64,000 bases of DNA from Sulfurimonas sp. RIFOXYD12_FULL_33_39 (GCA_001829785.1 MICF01000009.1:1-64000); one strand, 5' to 3'; counted from the stretch's first letter, positions 17,697 through 27,337 are shown. Numbers and translations are program-made. Notes: a model not told the origin generated them from the letters alone.

Positions 17697-17821
17697 TAAA
17701 ACCCGCTACTTAATTATAATGTTTGGATTTTACATAAAATATGATGAAAATCAGATAATGTGAGGGTTATTTCTGTTTTTTGGATAAAATTCATCAAAAA
17801 TAAGAGCTTTGGAATAGTTAT

Positions 17822-19531
17822 TTGAGAAAAATTTTAAAACGCTACATGCCATACATAAAAGAGTATAAGTTAGAGTATCTTTTAGTTCTTGTGGGCATAA
17901 TATTTACAGTCGGAGCGACTACCGCAACGGCGCATATTATGAAGCCTCTTATGGATGAGATGTTCATAGAAAAAAAAGAGGAGATGTTATATTACATTCC
18001 AATCGGGCTTGTAGTTATATATTTTTTCAAATCCGTAGGCAGATATATGCAGTCTGTTTTTATGAACTATATCGGACAGCATATTGTTACCAGATTTCGT
18101 GAGATACTCTTAGAAAAAATCATAAATCTTGACATGTCGTTTTTATATCTAAATCGCAGCGGAGAGCTGATTTCAAGAGTGACAAACGATATTGAGAGAA
18201 TACGTTATTTTGTCTCAAACATGCTGCCTGAGCTTTTTCGTGAGACTCTAACCGTTATTGCGCTTGTCGGATATGTTATATATTTAAATCCTATGCTTGC
18301 GTTTTACTCTCTTGTGGTACTGCCTGTTGCAGTCTATCCGATTCTTCTTATCGGCAAAAAACTTAAAAAATATTCCCGCCGCTCGCAGGAGAAAAATGCC
18401 GACGTAGTAGCAAGACTTAGCGAAGTTTTTAATAACAGTGAGATTATAAAAGCAAATGCAACTCAAAGGTTTGAGCTGGATAGATTCAGTGTTCAAAACC
18501 GGCAGTTTTTCAAGATAAACATGAAGTCTGTTTATGTCGGAGATATAGTCTCTCCGTTGATGGAAATAGTCGGAGCAATGGGACTTGCAGCGGTTATTTT
18601 TGTGGGTGGAAGAGAAGTTTATGAGGGTAGGATGAGTGTTGGCGAGTTTACGGCGTTTATTACCGCGGTGGGACTTGTTTTTCAACCCATCCGCCGTATC
18701 GGCTCAATATACTCTAAAATTCAAGACGCAGTTGCTGCAAGCGAGAGAGTTTTTGAGACTCTTGATATAAAGAATAAAATTGTTGACGGAGACAAAGTTT
18801 TAAAAGAGGATATCGTACATGTAGAGTTTAAAAGTGTTAAACTTAAATATGAAGACTCTTATGCTTTGAATAATATCAATATAGAGATAAAGCAAGGTGA
18901 AAATATAGCGCTTGTGGGAGACAGCGGCGGCGGGAAAAGTACATTTATAAATATGCTTTTACGTTTTTACGACCCGGATGAGGGAGAAATCCTAATAAAC
19001 GGTATAAATATAAAAGAGTTTACGCAAGATTCGCTAAAACATCATATCTCATTGGTAACGCAAAGAATTTATATTTTTCAAGATACTCTTGCATCAAATG
19101 TGGCTTACGGACAAGAGATAGATGAACAAAGAGTTATAGAGGCTTTGACTCTTGCGGACGCTATTGATTTTGTTAACTCGCTTGAGAACGGTATATATTC
19201 AAAAATGGAGGAGTTTGGCTCAAATCTCTCCGGCGGACAGAGACAGCGCGTCGCAATTGCAAGAGCCATCTATAAACACGCATCTTTGATTCTTCTTGAT
19301 GAAGCAACATCGGCACTCGACAATGAGAGCGAGAAGAGAATACAAAATGCCCTTGATAAATATACAAAAGACAAAATTACCATAACAATTGCGCACAGAT
19401 TAAGTACGATAGAACATGCGGACAAGATTTTGGTTATGCAAAAAGGTAAAATTATTGCAAACGGAAAACATAAGGAACTTTTGGAGAGTTCAGAGGTTTA
19501 TCAAAGATTAGCAGGCAGACTTAAAAATTAG
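17822..19531 (+). CDS. msbA: lipid A flippase MsbA-like ABC transporter
   Basis: Half-size ABC exporter of 569 residues: six transmembrane helices in the first about 310 residues, then one ATPase domain. Walker A is GDSGGGKST (near 362-370), the signature is LSGGQRQRVAIARA (near 468), Walker B is LILLDEATSALD and the H-loop is IAHRLS. MsbA homodimers flip lipid A-core across the inner membrane, and the divergent LPS operon supports that role over a drug or peptide exporter. Starts at TTG after a weak GGAATA. An in-frame ATG lies eight codons later and would also leave the first helix intact. Confidence 0.88.
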   Translation: MRKILKRYMPYIKEYKLEYLLVLVGIIFTVGATTATAHIMKPLMDEMFIEKKEEMLYYIPIGLVVIYFFKSVGRYMQSVFMNYIGQHIVTRFREILLEKIINLDMSFLYLNRSGELISRVTNDIERIRYFVSNMLPELFRETLTVIALVGYVIYLNPMLAFYSLVVLPVAVYPILLIGKKLKKYSRRSQEKNADVVARLSEVFNNSEIIKANATQRFELDRFSVQNRQFFKINMKSVYVGDIVSPLMEIVGAMGLAAVIFVGGREVYEGRMSVGEFTAFITAVGLVFQPIRRIGSIYSKIQDAVAASERVFETLDIKNKIVDGDKVLKEDIVHVEFKSVKLKYEDSYALNNINIEIKQGENIALVGDSGGGKSTFINMLLRFYDPDEGEILINGINIKEFTQDSLKHHISLVTQRIYIFQDTLASNVAYGQEIDEQRVIEALTLADAIDFVNSLENGIYSKMEEFGSNLSGGQRQRVAIARAIYKHASLILLDEATSALDNESEKRIQNALDKYTKDKITITIAHRLSTIEHADKILVMQKGKIIANGKHKELLESSEVYQRLAGRLKN

Positions 19532-19601
19532 ATTAATCAGATTTTCAACACTTTTTAGAGATAATCGCTAAAAACTATAAACAAGCTATATAAGGACAGA
19601 T

Positions 19602-20969
19602 ATGCTAGATTTTGCAAAATTTACAAAGTACTCAAAACCGGGACCTCGTTATACGAGCTATCCTACGGCATTGGAGTTTAGCGACTCTTTTGGTTATGAT
19701 GAGTATATAGAAAAGTTAAAATCTCAAGATTCGTCTCGTCCCCTTAGTTTATATTTCCATCTTCCTTTTTGTAAAAATGCATGTTATTTCTGCGGCTGTA
19801 ATGTCGTATTTACCTCTAAAGAGGATAAGATGCTTCGTTATATGGATTATTTAAAAAGAGAGTTAAAGATACTCTCTTCACATGTAAATTGTAATAGAGA
19901 AGTTATTCAGATGCACTTTGGCGGCGGAACACCGACATTTTTCAGTGCCGCTCAGCTTGAAGAGGTTATAAAAGAGATAAAATCTTTTTTCCCGAATTTT
20001 GTAAAAGATGCCGAAATCAGTTGTGAGATAGACCCTCGCCATATTGATGAAGAGCAGATGAAGGTTCTTAGCCAAAACGGATTTAACCGTGTGAGTTTCG
20101 GCTTGCAGGATTTTAATGAAAAAGTCCAAAGCGCTGTTCATAGAATCCAGCCTTATGAGATAACAAAACAGGCAATGGATTTGGCAAGAAAATACAATAT
20201 GGTTTCAGTAAATGTTGACCTTATTTACGGACTTCCTTTTCAAACATTAGAGACTTTTAAAGAGACTCTAGCACTCTCTCTTACTCTTAATCCCGACAGA
20301 TTTGCGGTATTTAATTATGCACATGTACCGTGGATGAAAAAAACAATGCGAAAAATTGATGAAACGACTCTTCCTCTGCCTGATGAGAAGCTTCAAATAA
20401 TGCAATATACGATAGATTTTTTAACTTCAAACGGTTACAAGATGATTGGAATGGATCACTTTGCAAAGCCAGAAGATGAGCTTTTCAAAGCGATAAAAAA
20501 AGGGGAGCTTCATAGAAACTTCCAAGGTTATACGACAAAAGGCGGAGCCGATTTGATAGGTGTAGGGCTTACTTCTATCGGAGAAGGTGTAGGGCATTAT
20601 GCTCAAAACTTTAAAGATATGAGAGAGTATGAAGATGCAATTGACGCAGGAAAACTGCCTTTTGAGAGAGGCGTTGTTTTAAACGATGATGATATGATTA
20701 GACAGTATGTGATTATGGAGCTTATGAGCAACTTTAAACTTGATATAAAAAGATTTGAAAAGCTTTTCAACATAGATTTTAAAACATATTTTGCAGACGC
20801 TCTTACGGCACTTAAGCCCTTTGAAGAGGATGAACTATTAAGCATAGACGATGATTTTATAAAGTGCAGTGAGACTGGAACTCTTCTTATTAGAAATATT
20901 GCTATGCCTTTTGATGCTTACATGAAAAAACATGCCGCAAACGCTAAAACATTTTCTAAAACGGTTTGA
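19602..20969 (+). CDS. hemN: oxygen-independent coproporphyrinogen III oxidase HemN
   Basis: Radical-SAM enzyme that decarboxylates coproporphyrinogen III to protoporphyrinogen IX under low oxygen, feeding heme to cytochromes. The 455 residues have the CxxxCxxCxC cluster at C57, C61, C64 and C66, followed by QMHFGGGTPTF and a C-terminal HemN domain. The bacterial HemN N-terminal PGPRYTSYPT is present at 13-22, which distinguishes it from HemW-like proteins. The stop overlaps the region before the next gene, whose ATG lies three bases further on. A purine-rich AAGGACAG precedes the ATG. Confidence 0.95.
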   Translation: MLDFAKFTKYSKPGPRYTSYPTALEFSDSFGYDEYIEKLKSQDSSRPLSLYFHLPFCKNACYFCGCNVVFTSKEDKMLRYMDYLKRELKILSSHVNCNREVIQMHFGGGTPTFFSAAQLEEVIKEIKSFFPNFVKDAEISCEIDPRHIDEEQMKVLSQNGFNRVSFGLQDFNEKVQSAVHRIQPYEITKQAMDLARKYNMVSVNVDLIYGLPFQTLETFKETLALSLTLNPDRFAVFNYAHVPWMKKTMRKIDETTLPLPDEKLQIMQYTIDFLTSNGYKMIGMDHFAKPEDELFKAIKKGELHRNFQGYTTKGGADLIGVGLTSIGEGVGHYAQNFKDMREYEDAIDAGKLPFERGVVLNDDDMIRQYVIMELMSNFKLDIKRFEKLFNIDFKTYFADALTALKPFEEDELLSIDDDFIKCSETGTLLIRNIAMPFDAYMKKHAANAKTFSKTV

Positions 20970-20971
20970 TA

Positions 20972-22255
20972 ATGAGTAAATCTGCGCAAGAAATTTTTAA
21001 CTTCGGTGCAACAACCGATGAGTGTATAAAGTGTGGGAAATGTATTCCTGTTTGTACTATTCATAACGTAAATGCCGATGAGGTTACATCTCCTAGGGGT
21101 TTTTTGGACCTTTTGGGAGCTTATCAGCGTGGAAATTTGGAGCTTGATAAAAATGCAAAAGATATTTTTGAGAGCTGTTTTTTATGTACGGCATGTGTTG
21201 AGGCTTGTCCAAAATCACTTCCGACTGATATGGTGATAGAACAAGCAAGAGCGGATATTGCACAAAAATTCGGAATTGCATGGTATAAAAAAGCCTTCTT
21301 TTTACTTCTTCGCCACCGCTGGTTAAACGATATCGCTTTTAAACTCGGCTGGGTATTTCAGACATGCGGTTTTAAAATAAAAGCTGACGCAGACTCTATG
21401 AATGCACGTTTTAACCTGCCTATGCTAAAAGCGGACAGACTTTTACCGAGTCTTAAAAAAACATCGTTTTTAAACTCCCATCCCGAAAATATAAACAACG
21501 GCGGCAAAAGAAAAGTTGCTGTTTTTATAGGCTGTCTTGGAAATTACAACTATGTAAATGTGGGAAATTCACTTTTGGAGATATTGGAACATTTGGGAAT
21601 TGACGCATTTTTGGCAAAAGACCAAAAGTGCTGCAGCGCACCTGCATATTTTACGGGTGATTTTTATACGGTTGATTATAATGCAAAGTTCAATATAGAG
21701 TACTTTGAGAGTTTTAGCAAAGATGTTGAAGCTATCATAGTGCCAGAAGCTACATGTAGTGCAATGTTAAAGATTGATTACGAACACTATTTTCATGACC
21801 AGCCAGAGTGGAAGGCAAGAGCGGTAGCATTAAAAGATAAAATTTTTATGGCGACAGAATGGTTAGAACATCATACACAGCTCTCTGAACTTCTGGCTTC
21901 AAAGAAAAAAGATACCAAAATAGTTACGTATCACGATCCTTGTCATGCAAAAAAAATGCAGGGAATTCATCAAGAACCTAGAAATCTAATCAGCAAGAAC
22001 TACAAAATAGTAGAGATGAGTGACCCTAATTTATGCTGTGGATTCGGCGGTGTTACGATGCAGAGTGAAAAGTACCATTTTGCAAAAGCTGCAGGTATCC
22101 CAAAAGCTGACATGATAAACAAAACAAAAGCAGACGTAGTAAGTGCGGAGTGCAGTGCATGTAGAATGCAGATAAACTCCTCTTTGGGTTATACAGACAG
22201 TAACGTAGTATTTAAAAACCCTATCGAGCTTATTGCCGATGCGTTAAGGGATTAA
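20972..22255 (+). CDS. (4Fe-4S)/CCG-domain iron-sulfur protein (GlpC/GlcF-like)
   Basis: A 427-residue soluble electron-transfer protein. Two ferredoxin-type motifs (CIKCGKCIPVC near 18-28 and CFLCTACVEACP near 70-81) are followed by two CCG domains (CCSAPAYF near 218, and DPCHAKK to LCCGFGGV near 325-355). The same architecture is found in GlpC, GlcF, LutA and heterodisulfide-reductase-like subunits, where it passes electrons from a flavin dehydrogenase to quinone or another carrier. No partner dehydrogenase is adjacent, only hemN upstream and lgt downstream. ATG at 20972 is preferred to a TTG two codons earlier. Confidence 0.85.
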   Translation: MSKSAQEIFNFGATTDECIKCGKCIPVCTIHNVNADEVTSPRGFLDLLGAYQRGNLELDKNAKDIFESCFLCTACVEACPKSLPTDMVIEQARADIAQKFGIAWYKKAFFLLLRHRWLNDIAFKLGWVFQTCGFKIKADADSMNARFNLPMLKADRLLPSLKKTSFLNSHPENINNGGKRKVAVFIGCLGNYNYVNVGNSLLEILEHLGIDAFLAKDQKCCSAPAYFTGDFYTVDYNAKFNIEYFESFSKDVEAIIVPEATCSAMLKIDYEHYFHDQPEWKARAVALKDKIFMATEWLEHHTQLSELLASKKKDTKIVTYHDPCHAKKMQGIHQEPRNLISKNYKIVEMSDPNLCCGFGGVTMQSEKYHFAKAAGIPKADMINKTKADVVSAECSACRMQINSSLGYTDSNVVFKNPIELIADALRD

Positions 22256-22262
22256 TCTTTAA

Positions 22263-23081
22263 ATGTCAGCATGGAACAACATATACGAAACATTTGACCC
22301 TGTAGCTTTTAAAATATTTTCTCTGCCGGTTCACTGGTATGGGATAATGTATGTCTTAGCACTTTTTAGCGCTCTTTATATCGGAAAATATTTTATAAAA
22401 AAAGATAATCTTGAGTTTAAAGGCAAAGAGATTGAGAACTATTTTATATATGTAGAAATCGGCGTGATACTGGGTGCAAGGCTTGGCTATATCCTTTTTT
22501 ACGATACAAATACGCTATATTATCTCTCACATCCATGGCAGATATTCAATCCGTTTGTAAACGGAGAATTTGTCGGCATAAGAGGTATGAGTTATCATGG
22601 TGCGGTTTTAGGCTTTTTAATCAGCAGTTACATGTACTCCAAAAAACATAAGATAGAGTTCGGCAAGATTATGGATTTGGTTGCAATAAGCGTTCCTTTG
22701 GCTTTTGTTTTCGGTCGTATAGGCAATTTTTTAAATCAAGAGCTTATCGGACGTGAGACAGACGTGGCTTGGGGTATTTTGGTTGATGGAGTTCTGCGTC
22801 ATCCTTCACAACTTTATGAGGCACTTTTAGAGGGAATTGGTGTTTTTATAGTTGTTTACATGTATAAAAATTATCAGAAATTTAGCGGAGAACTTATTTT
22901 AGTTTACGGAATAAGTTACGGAATATTTCGTGCAATAGCGGAGATTTGGCGAGCACCCGATGTTCAGATAGGCTATGTCTGCTGCAATGCTATAACTCAA
23001 GGGCAGGTTATGAGTCTAGCTATGAGTTTGGTAGGGCTTATCGCATGGTTTTATTTTAAAGATAAAAAGATAAAAATATAA
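22263..23081 (+). CDS. lgt: prolipoprotein diacylglyceryl transferase Lgt
   Basis: Transfers diacylglycerol from phosphatidylglycerol to the lipobox cysteine of prolipoproteins; inner membrane. The 272 residues contain about seven membrane helices, the HGAVLGF motif near 117-123 and the signature GRIGNFLNQELIGRETDVAWG near 155-175. Length and order match E. coli Lgt. It follows the Fe-S protein by seven bases. Two TACATGTA elements (22629 and 22857) encode SYMYS- and VYMY-type segments of loops. Confidence 0.95.
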   Translation: MSAWNNIYETFDPVAFKIFSLPVHWYGIMYVLALFSALYIGKYFIKKDNLEFKGKEIENYFIYVEIGVILGARLGYILFYDTNTLYYLSHPWQIFNPFVNGEFVGIRGMSYHGAVLGFLISSYMYSKKHKIEFGKIMDLVAISVPLAFVFGRIGNFLNQELIGRETDVAWGILVDGVLRHPSQLYEALLEGIGVFIVVYMYKNYQKFSGELILVYGISYGIFRAIAEIWRAPDVQIGYVCCNAITQGQVMSLAMSLVGLIAWFYFKDKKIKI

Positions 23082-23089
23082 ATCTATAC

Positions 23090-23596
23090 TTATTGGTTAT
23101 CATTTTTTGAGTTGCCGTTTTTTCGAAGTTCTTTATCTTTTTTGACGGAGCTTCTCCAGAAATGATTTACCAAATAATATGCCAAAGCAGAACCGAATAT
23201 CGAGTAAAAGGCAGTTCCAACATACAACGGAATAAAAATATTTCCTATATTTTCGCTAAACCACTCCAGAGTCATCTCTACCGGAGTTACTTCCATTCCA
23301 AGTAAAAAACTACCCGTGAGATATTCCATGTAATACATGGCAGGCATAGTAAATGGGTTACTAAGCCAGCACATAGCAAGAGCAATCGGTACATTAAATC
23401 TTGCAAAAGGGATTACGGCTACAACTGCTAGCATCTGCATCGGCATAGGGATAAAAGCTATAAAAAGCCCTATTAAAACAGCGCGGGAAACCATCTTTCT
23501 ATTTGCAGAAAGATACTCTATAGGGATATTGTATTTGTCGGTGAATGCTTTTAGTTTTTCATGAGTGCTTAAGTTTTTAAATGTTTTTCTAATCAT
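23090..23596 (-). CDS. DUF2062 membrane protein
   Basis: A 168-residue protein with the DUF2062 pattern: a basic N-terminus, then FIAFIPMPMQMLAVV and FNVPIALAMCWLSNPFTMPAMYYMEYLTGS between about 50 and 115, and two or three membrane helices in total. DUF2062 members often sit near glycosyltransferase or lipid genes but no biochemical role is established. Convergent with lgt and divergent from the helicase gene. The C-terminus is lysine/asparagine-rich and probably cytoplasmic. Confidence 0.8.
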   Translation of the reverse strand: MIRKTFKNLSTHEKLKAFTDKYNIPIEYLSANRKMVSRAVLIGLFIAFIPMPMQMLAVVAVIPFARFNVPIALAMCWLSNPFTMPAMYYMEYLTGSFLLGMEVTPVEMTLEWFSENIGNIFIPLYVGTAFYSIFGSALAYYLVNHFWRSSVKKDKELRKNGNSKNDNQ

Positions 23597-23697
23597 AATT
23601 TATGCCATATTTCAAAGTGTGAGGATTATATCCGCAAAAAGCTTATATTTTTAATAATATGTTAAAATTACGTTACTAAAGTGAAAGTGGGTAAACA

Positions 23698-24996
23698 ATG
23701 TCATTTGAAAAACTGGGGGTTATTAAACCTCTTCTTAGCGCTATAAAAGATTTAGGCTATGAAAAACCTACGACTATACAAACAAGGGCAATACCTCTTG
23801 TTTTGGCAAAAAGCGATATTTTTGCAACAGCTCAGACCGGAACCGGTAAAACTGCGGCATTTGGTCTTCCTATGCTTCAAAGGCTAAGAAAAACTTCACA
23901 TGATGAGCATAAAGAGATAAGAGGTCTTATAATATCTCCTACACGTGAACTCTCTATCCAAATATATGAGGATTTGCAAAATTATGCAAAAAATATGAGT
24001 TTAAATATTGCCGTTTTGGTGGGCGGAAAAGACTTAGAGACACAACAGAAGATTTTAAAAGAGGGTGTAGATATCGTAATTGCAACTCCGGGCAGAATTA
24101 TGGAACATGCAGACAAGGGAATTTCTCTTTCACATGTAGAGATTTTTGTACTAGATGAAGCCGACAGAATGCTTGATATGGGGTTTATGAAAGAGATACG
24201 CAAAATTCATCCTCTTTTGCCAAAAAGACATCAGACGCTTCTATTTTCTGCTACTTACAGCGACAAGGTTAGAAAACTATCAAAGCTGATTTTGACAAAG
24301 CCGGCGTTTATAGAGACATCTAAAAAGAACTCAACGGTTGACACTATTAATCAGGTCGCCTATATGGTTGATACCGATAAAAAAGCGGCACTGCTCGCTT
24401 ATATCATAGGTTCTAGAAATTTTAGACAGGTATTAGTTTTTACCAGAACAAAAGCAAGTGCGGACGAGCTTGTACTTGAGCTTAAAAAAGATGGCTTAAA
24501 ATGCGGAATTATTCACGGAGACAAAACTCAGGCAAACAGACTTAAAACTCTCAATGAATTTAAAGAGGGTAAAACTAAAGTGCTTGTTGCAACCGATATT
24601 GCTTCAAGAGGTCTGGACATAGAAGAACTCCCTTTTGTAATCAACTATGAACTTCCTTCAATTCCAGAAGATTATGTTCACAGAGTAGGGCGAACAGGCA
24701 GAGCTGGGCGAGACGGCATGGCAATATCGTTAATAGATATTTATGAAAAATATGACATAAGAGACGTTGAGAGATTAATTGGTATGAAAATACCGCAAGA
24801 AACAGTTGAGGGTTTTGAACCTGACCCGACAATTCGTAGAAAAGACCAAGAAGAGTTAAAGCTAAAAAGCGAGCATAAAAAAGTAGAGGCAAAAAGAGTT
24901 AGAAAACCTTATAAAAAGCCTGAAAAAGCTAAAAAAACTCCGTCTGCCAAAAAGCCTCCTGCAAGCAAAAAAAGAAAAACAACAAAGCGTGATTAG
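23698..24996 (+). CDS. rhlE: DEAD-box RNA helicase (RhlE-like)
   Basis: ATP-dependent RNA helicase of 432 residues, probably acting in ribosome assembly or mRNA turnover. An N-terminal Q-motif (KPTTIQTRAIP) is followed by AQTGTGKT at 45-52, PTREL, DEAD near 153, SAT near 185, and in the second domain DIASRGLDIEELP and HRVGRTGRAG. The last about 45 residues are a lysine/proline-rich tail typical of RhlE-group proteins that binds RNA. The next gene starts six bases after its stop. The exact paralogue name is a best guess. Confidence 0.9.
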   Translation: MSFEKLGVIKPLLSAIKDLGYEKPTTIQTRAIPLVLAKSDIFATAQTGTGKTAAFGLPMLQRLRKTSHDEHKEIRGLIISPTRELSIQIYEDLQNYAKNMSLNIAVLVGGKDLETQQKILKEGVDIVIATPGRIMEHADKGISLSHVEIFVLDEADRMLDMGFMKEIRKIHPLLPKRHQTLLFSATYSDKVRKLSKLILTKPAFIETSKKNSTVDTINQVAYMVDTDKKAALLAYIIGSRNFRQVLVFTRTKASADELVLELKKDGLKCGIIHGDKTQANRLKTLNEFKEGKTKVLVATDIASRGLDIEELPFVINYELPSIPEDYVHRVGRTGRAGRDGMAISLIDIYEKYDIRDVERLIGMKIPQETVEGFEPDPTIRRKDQEELKLKSEHKKVEAKRVRKPYKKPEKAKKTPSAKKPPASKKRKTTKRD

Positions 24997-25002
24997 TAAA
25001 CA

Positions 25003-25716
25003 TTGTTAGAGATTTTATATAAAGATGAGTTTTTAGTAGCGATAAACAAGCCAAGCGGACTTTTAGTTCATCGCTCACCTATTGATAGACATGAGACTCG
25101 GTTTGCAGTTCAGATTCTTCGTGAGCAGATAGGAAGATTTGTTTATCCGGTTCATCGCCTAGATAAGCCCACTTCAGGAGTTTTGCTTTTTGCGCTTGAT
25201 AAAGAGAGTGCCAAAATCATGGGTGAGCAGTTTAGCTTGCGAGAGAGTAAAAAAAGCTATATCGCAGTTGTTAGAGGATATACTGACGAGAGCGGCGTTA
25301 TAGAACATGCACTTAGTGTTAAGCTTGATAAAATAGCGGATAAAGACTCTACATGTAAAGAGGCTCAAGATGCCTCAACAAAGTATGAGAGACTAGAAAC
25401 CATTGAGCTTCCTTTTTCTGTCGGAAAGTATGACGTTACAAGGTATTCACTTGTAAAATTAAAACCTTTAACAGGTAGAAAACATCAGCTTCGCCGTCAT
25501 ATGAAACATATTTCACACCATATTTTAGGCGATACAAAGTACGGAAGAGGCGAGCATAACAAGTTTATACGGGAAAAATTCGGTTGTCATAGAATGCTTT
25601 TACATGCAAGCAAACTTCAAATAAAGCATCCGTACAGTGATGAGATTTTAACTATTAAAGCGCCCTTAGACGATACGTTTACGTCAATATGCAAGTTCTT
25701 TAATTGGCATATTTGA
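25003..25716 (+). CDS. truC: RluA-family pseudouridine synthase, TruC-like
   Basis: A 237-residue pseudouridine synthase. The catalytic motif HRLDKPTSG is at 51-59 with aspartate 54, and LTGRKHQLRRHMKHI near 153-167 completes the RluA/TruC fold. The lack of an S4 domain and the compact length fit TruC, which modifies U65 of some tRNAs. RluC/D-type rRNA enzymes are longer. Starts at TTG shortly after the helicase stop, so probably co-transcribed. One TACATGTA at 25350. Confidence 0.85.
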   Translation: MLEILYKDEFLVAINKPSGLLVHRSPIDRHETRFAVQILREQIGRFVYPVHRLDKPTSGVLLFALDKESAKIMGEQFSLRESKKSYIAVVRGYTDESGVIEHALSVKLDKIADKDSTCKEAQDASTKYERLETIELPFSVGKYDVTRYSLVKLKPLTGRKHQLRRHMKHISHHILGDTKYGRGEHNKFIREKFGCHRMLLHASKLQIKHPYSDEILTIKAPLDDTFTSICKFFNWHI

Positions 25717-25722
25717 TATAAT
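25717..25722 (+). promoter_or_regulatory. possible -10 box of the small membrane-protein gene
   Basis: TATAAT preceded by TTTGA, 26 bases ahead of the ATG at 25749 and just after the truC stop. No convincing -35 box is visible, which is common in Campylobacterota. Confidence 0.4.
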
Positions 25723-25748
25723 CGCATTAATTTTAAACAGGAGTTACA

Positions 25749-26192
25749 ATGGAAGCAATCTATCCATACGCAAATATAATACACTTAATTTTGGGAATCA
25801 TATTTTTAGGTTATGTTTTTACCGACGTGGTGTTGATTTCGACGTTAAAAAACAAGTTTAACAAAGATGTCAATCAAGAGATTAACCAGACATTGGGAAC
25901 GAAAAGTTTTAAGATTTTTCCTATTTCTCTTTTAGTAATTGTTTTAACCGGTGGCATGATGATGTCAAGATATATAAACTCTAATGCGGGATTTTTTGAA
26001 ACAGGTTTGCAAAAACTTTTAGTAATTAAAATTATATTGGCACTTGTAATTGTTTTAGGAGTGCTTTATAATCTTTACACGAAAATGACAAAAAAACCTA
26101 AACATCCCTTTATGCAAAACCACTTCCACAAACTAGTTTTAGTTTTAGGATTTTTTATAGTGGTTATTGCAAAAGCGATGTTTGTAGCTTAA
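25749..26192 (+). CDS. four-helix inner-membrane protein, unknown function
   Basis: A 147-residue protein with four predicted membrane helices at about 8-28, 56-73, 87-108 and 126-145. Histidines are at the membrane edges: H12 in helix 1, and H118, H125 and H127 before helix 4. The layout resembles small CopD/DUF2269-like membrane proteins, some of which bind heme or copper, but I cannot assign a family with certainty. ATG follows a clear AGGAG. Its stop codon lies within the stem of a strong terminator shared with the convergent gene. Confidence 0.7.
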   Translation: MEAIYPYANIIHLILGIIFLGYVFTDVVLISTLKNKFNKDVNQEINQTLGTKSFKIFPISLLVIVLTGGMMMSRYINSNAGFFETGLQKLLVIKIILALVIVLGVLYNLYTKMTKKPKHPFMQNHFHKLVLVLGFFIVVIAKAMFVA

Positions 26193-26212
26193 AAATTAAG
26201 CTACAATTTTTT
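26183..26212 (+). terminator. intrinsic terminator overlapping two convergent gene ends
   Basis: A perfect ten-base stem TGTAGCTTAA / TTAAGCTACA with a three-base loop, followed on the plus strand by ATTTTTT. The stem contains the stop codons of both the plus-strand membrane-protein gene (26190-26192) and the minus-strand gene (26201-26203). Confidence 0.85.
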
Positions 26213-27337
26213 AGAAATGAGTGACATCATTTGAGAGTAAACAGCTCCGATTTGAGCCTGAAGCGGAGCTTTTTCCTCATCTGAAGCACGATTAAGTTTT
26301 GCCTCAAGAGATTTTAAAAGTTTTTGAAGTTTCTCAAATCTCTTATCCATTGAGTCCTCGTTCTCATTCGACTCATTTTTATATAACTTGATTCCCTTAA
26401 CTCTTTTAAAACTCTCTTTTGTTCCTATTAGCAGATTTATTTCGTTGTTGTCTATTTGTGAGACTGCCAAATCTATTTGAGAAATCACACCTGCCTTTCC
26501 GCTCTCAAAGAGAAAAAAACCGCTTTTTCTCATAACGCCTAACTGGGTGTTAGATGAACTTTTAAGCTCAAAAGGGGTTGCAATATTCCCAAGAAATATA
26601 GCTCCGATGCCTACTTCGCCAAGAGCAACCAACTCATCTCTGCCTTCGCTTTTTCTCCATATTCTAAGCTTATTGAAAATTTTGTCGTTTTCGTCAATCC
26701 AGCCGTTTTTATCATCATCATAAGCTCTAAGCTCTTCAAAGCCGTTACCGCTTTTTGTGCCGAAGAGTTCGCTTCCATCATCAATGACGCCGTTACTGTT
26801 TTTATCAAGTGCTAGAAAAGCACTGCTTCTGCCAAGCATAGAAATCTGATCCTCTTTCCCGTCGCTGTCTATATCAAAAGCAAAAGTTTTTGAGCTAAGA
26901 GAAGGAAATGAACCGTTAAGCTCTACAATAAGCGGGTCTTGCAGAGCTTTTACACTCTCTATGCTCATCTGCTGAACAAAGCTCCTTGATAATGAGACAT
27001 TAAGTTCAAGTGCAATCTCTTTGTCACCGCTTTTTACATACGCTTTTGTCTGAAAATTCAGTGCTTCTGCCTCAACATAAGTTGCACTAAGCCTAAACGT
27101 GTCTTGTACTCTTGTTTTATTGCTTATACTTTTTAGAAGAGATGCGCTTAACTCCTTTATTACGACGTTTTCTTCTTTGGACTCTGAATTGTCAAACCTC
27201 TCAATAGTATCTGTTTTTGGGGATTCGCCGCTTTTGAAATTTTCATTTGCACTTACTGCTCCGGATGCTTGCAGTGACGCAGATCTGTAACCAAAATGCT
27301 CCATATTCATCATAACACCATAGCCGTCTATTTTCAT
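26201..27337 (-). CDS. EF-hand-like calcium-motif protein, unknown function
   Basis: A 378-residue protein with no evident signal peptide or membrane helix. A central region (about residues 178-240) has three D-x-D-x-D/N-G-type loops: DIDSDGKEDQI, DKNSNGVIDDGSELFG and DDDKNGWIDENDKIF. Such loops bind calcium in EF-hand or dockerin-like folds. They are followed by LRIWRKSE and a C-terminal coiled coil (about 325-370, leucine/lysine/glutamate rich). The pattern recurs in uncharacterised proteins of marine proteobacteria. ATG has a very strong GGAGG. Upstream there is CGATAT, resembling a FliA -10 box, but too weak to claim. Role unknown. Confidence 0.65.
   Translation of the reverse strand: MKIDGYGVMMNMEHFGYRSASLQASGAVSANENFKSGESPKTDTIERFDNSESKEENVVIKELSASLLKSISNKTRVQDTFRLSATYVEAEALNFQTKAYVKSGDKEIALELNVSLSRSFVQQMSIESVKALQDPLIVELNGSFPSLSSKTFAFDIDSDGKEDQISMLGRSSAFLALDKNSNGVIDDGSELFGTKSGNGFEELRAYDDDKNGWIDENDKIFNKLRIWRKSEGRDELVALGEVGIGAIFLGNIATPFELKSSSNTQLGVMRKSGFFLFESGKAGVISQIDLAVSQIDNNEINLLIGTKESFKRVKGIKLYKNESNENEDSMDKRFEKLQKLLKSLEAKLNRASDEEKAPLQAQIGAVYSQMMSLISKKL

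Noticed and set aside
18284..18685. 133-codon frame opposite msbA
   Set aside because: Histidine/arginine/lysine-rich composition typical of antisense shadows; msbA is clearly coding.
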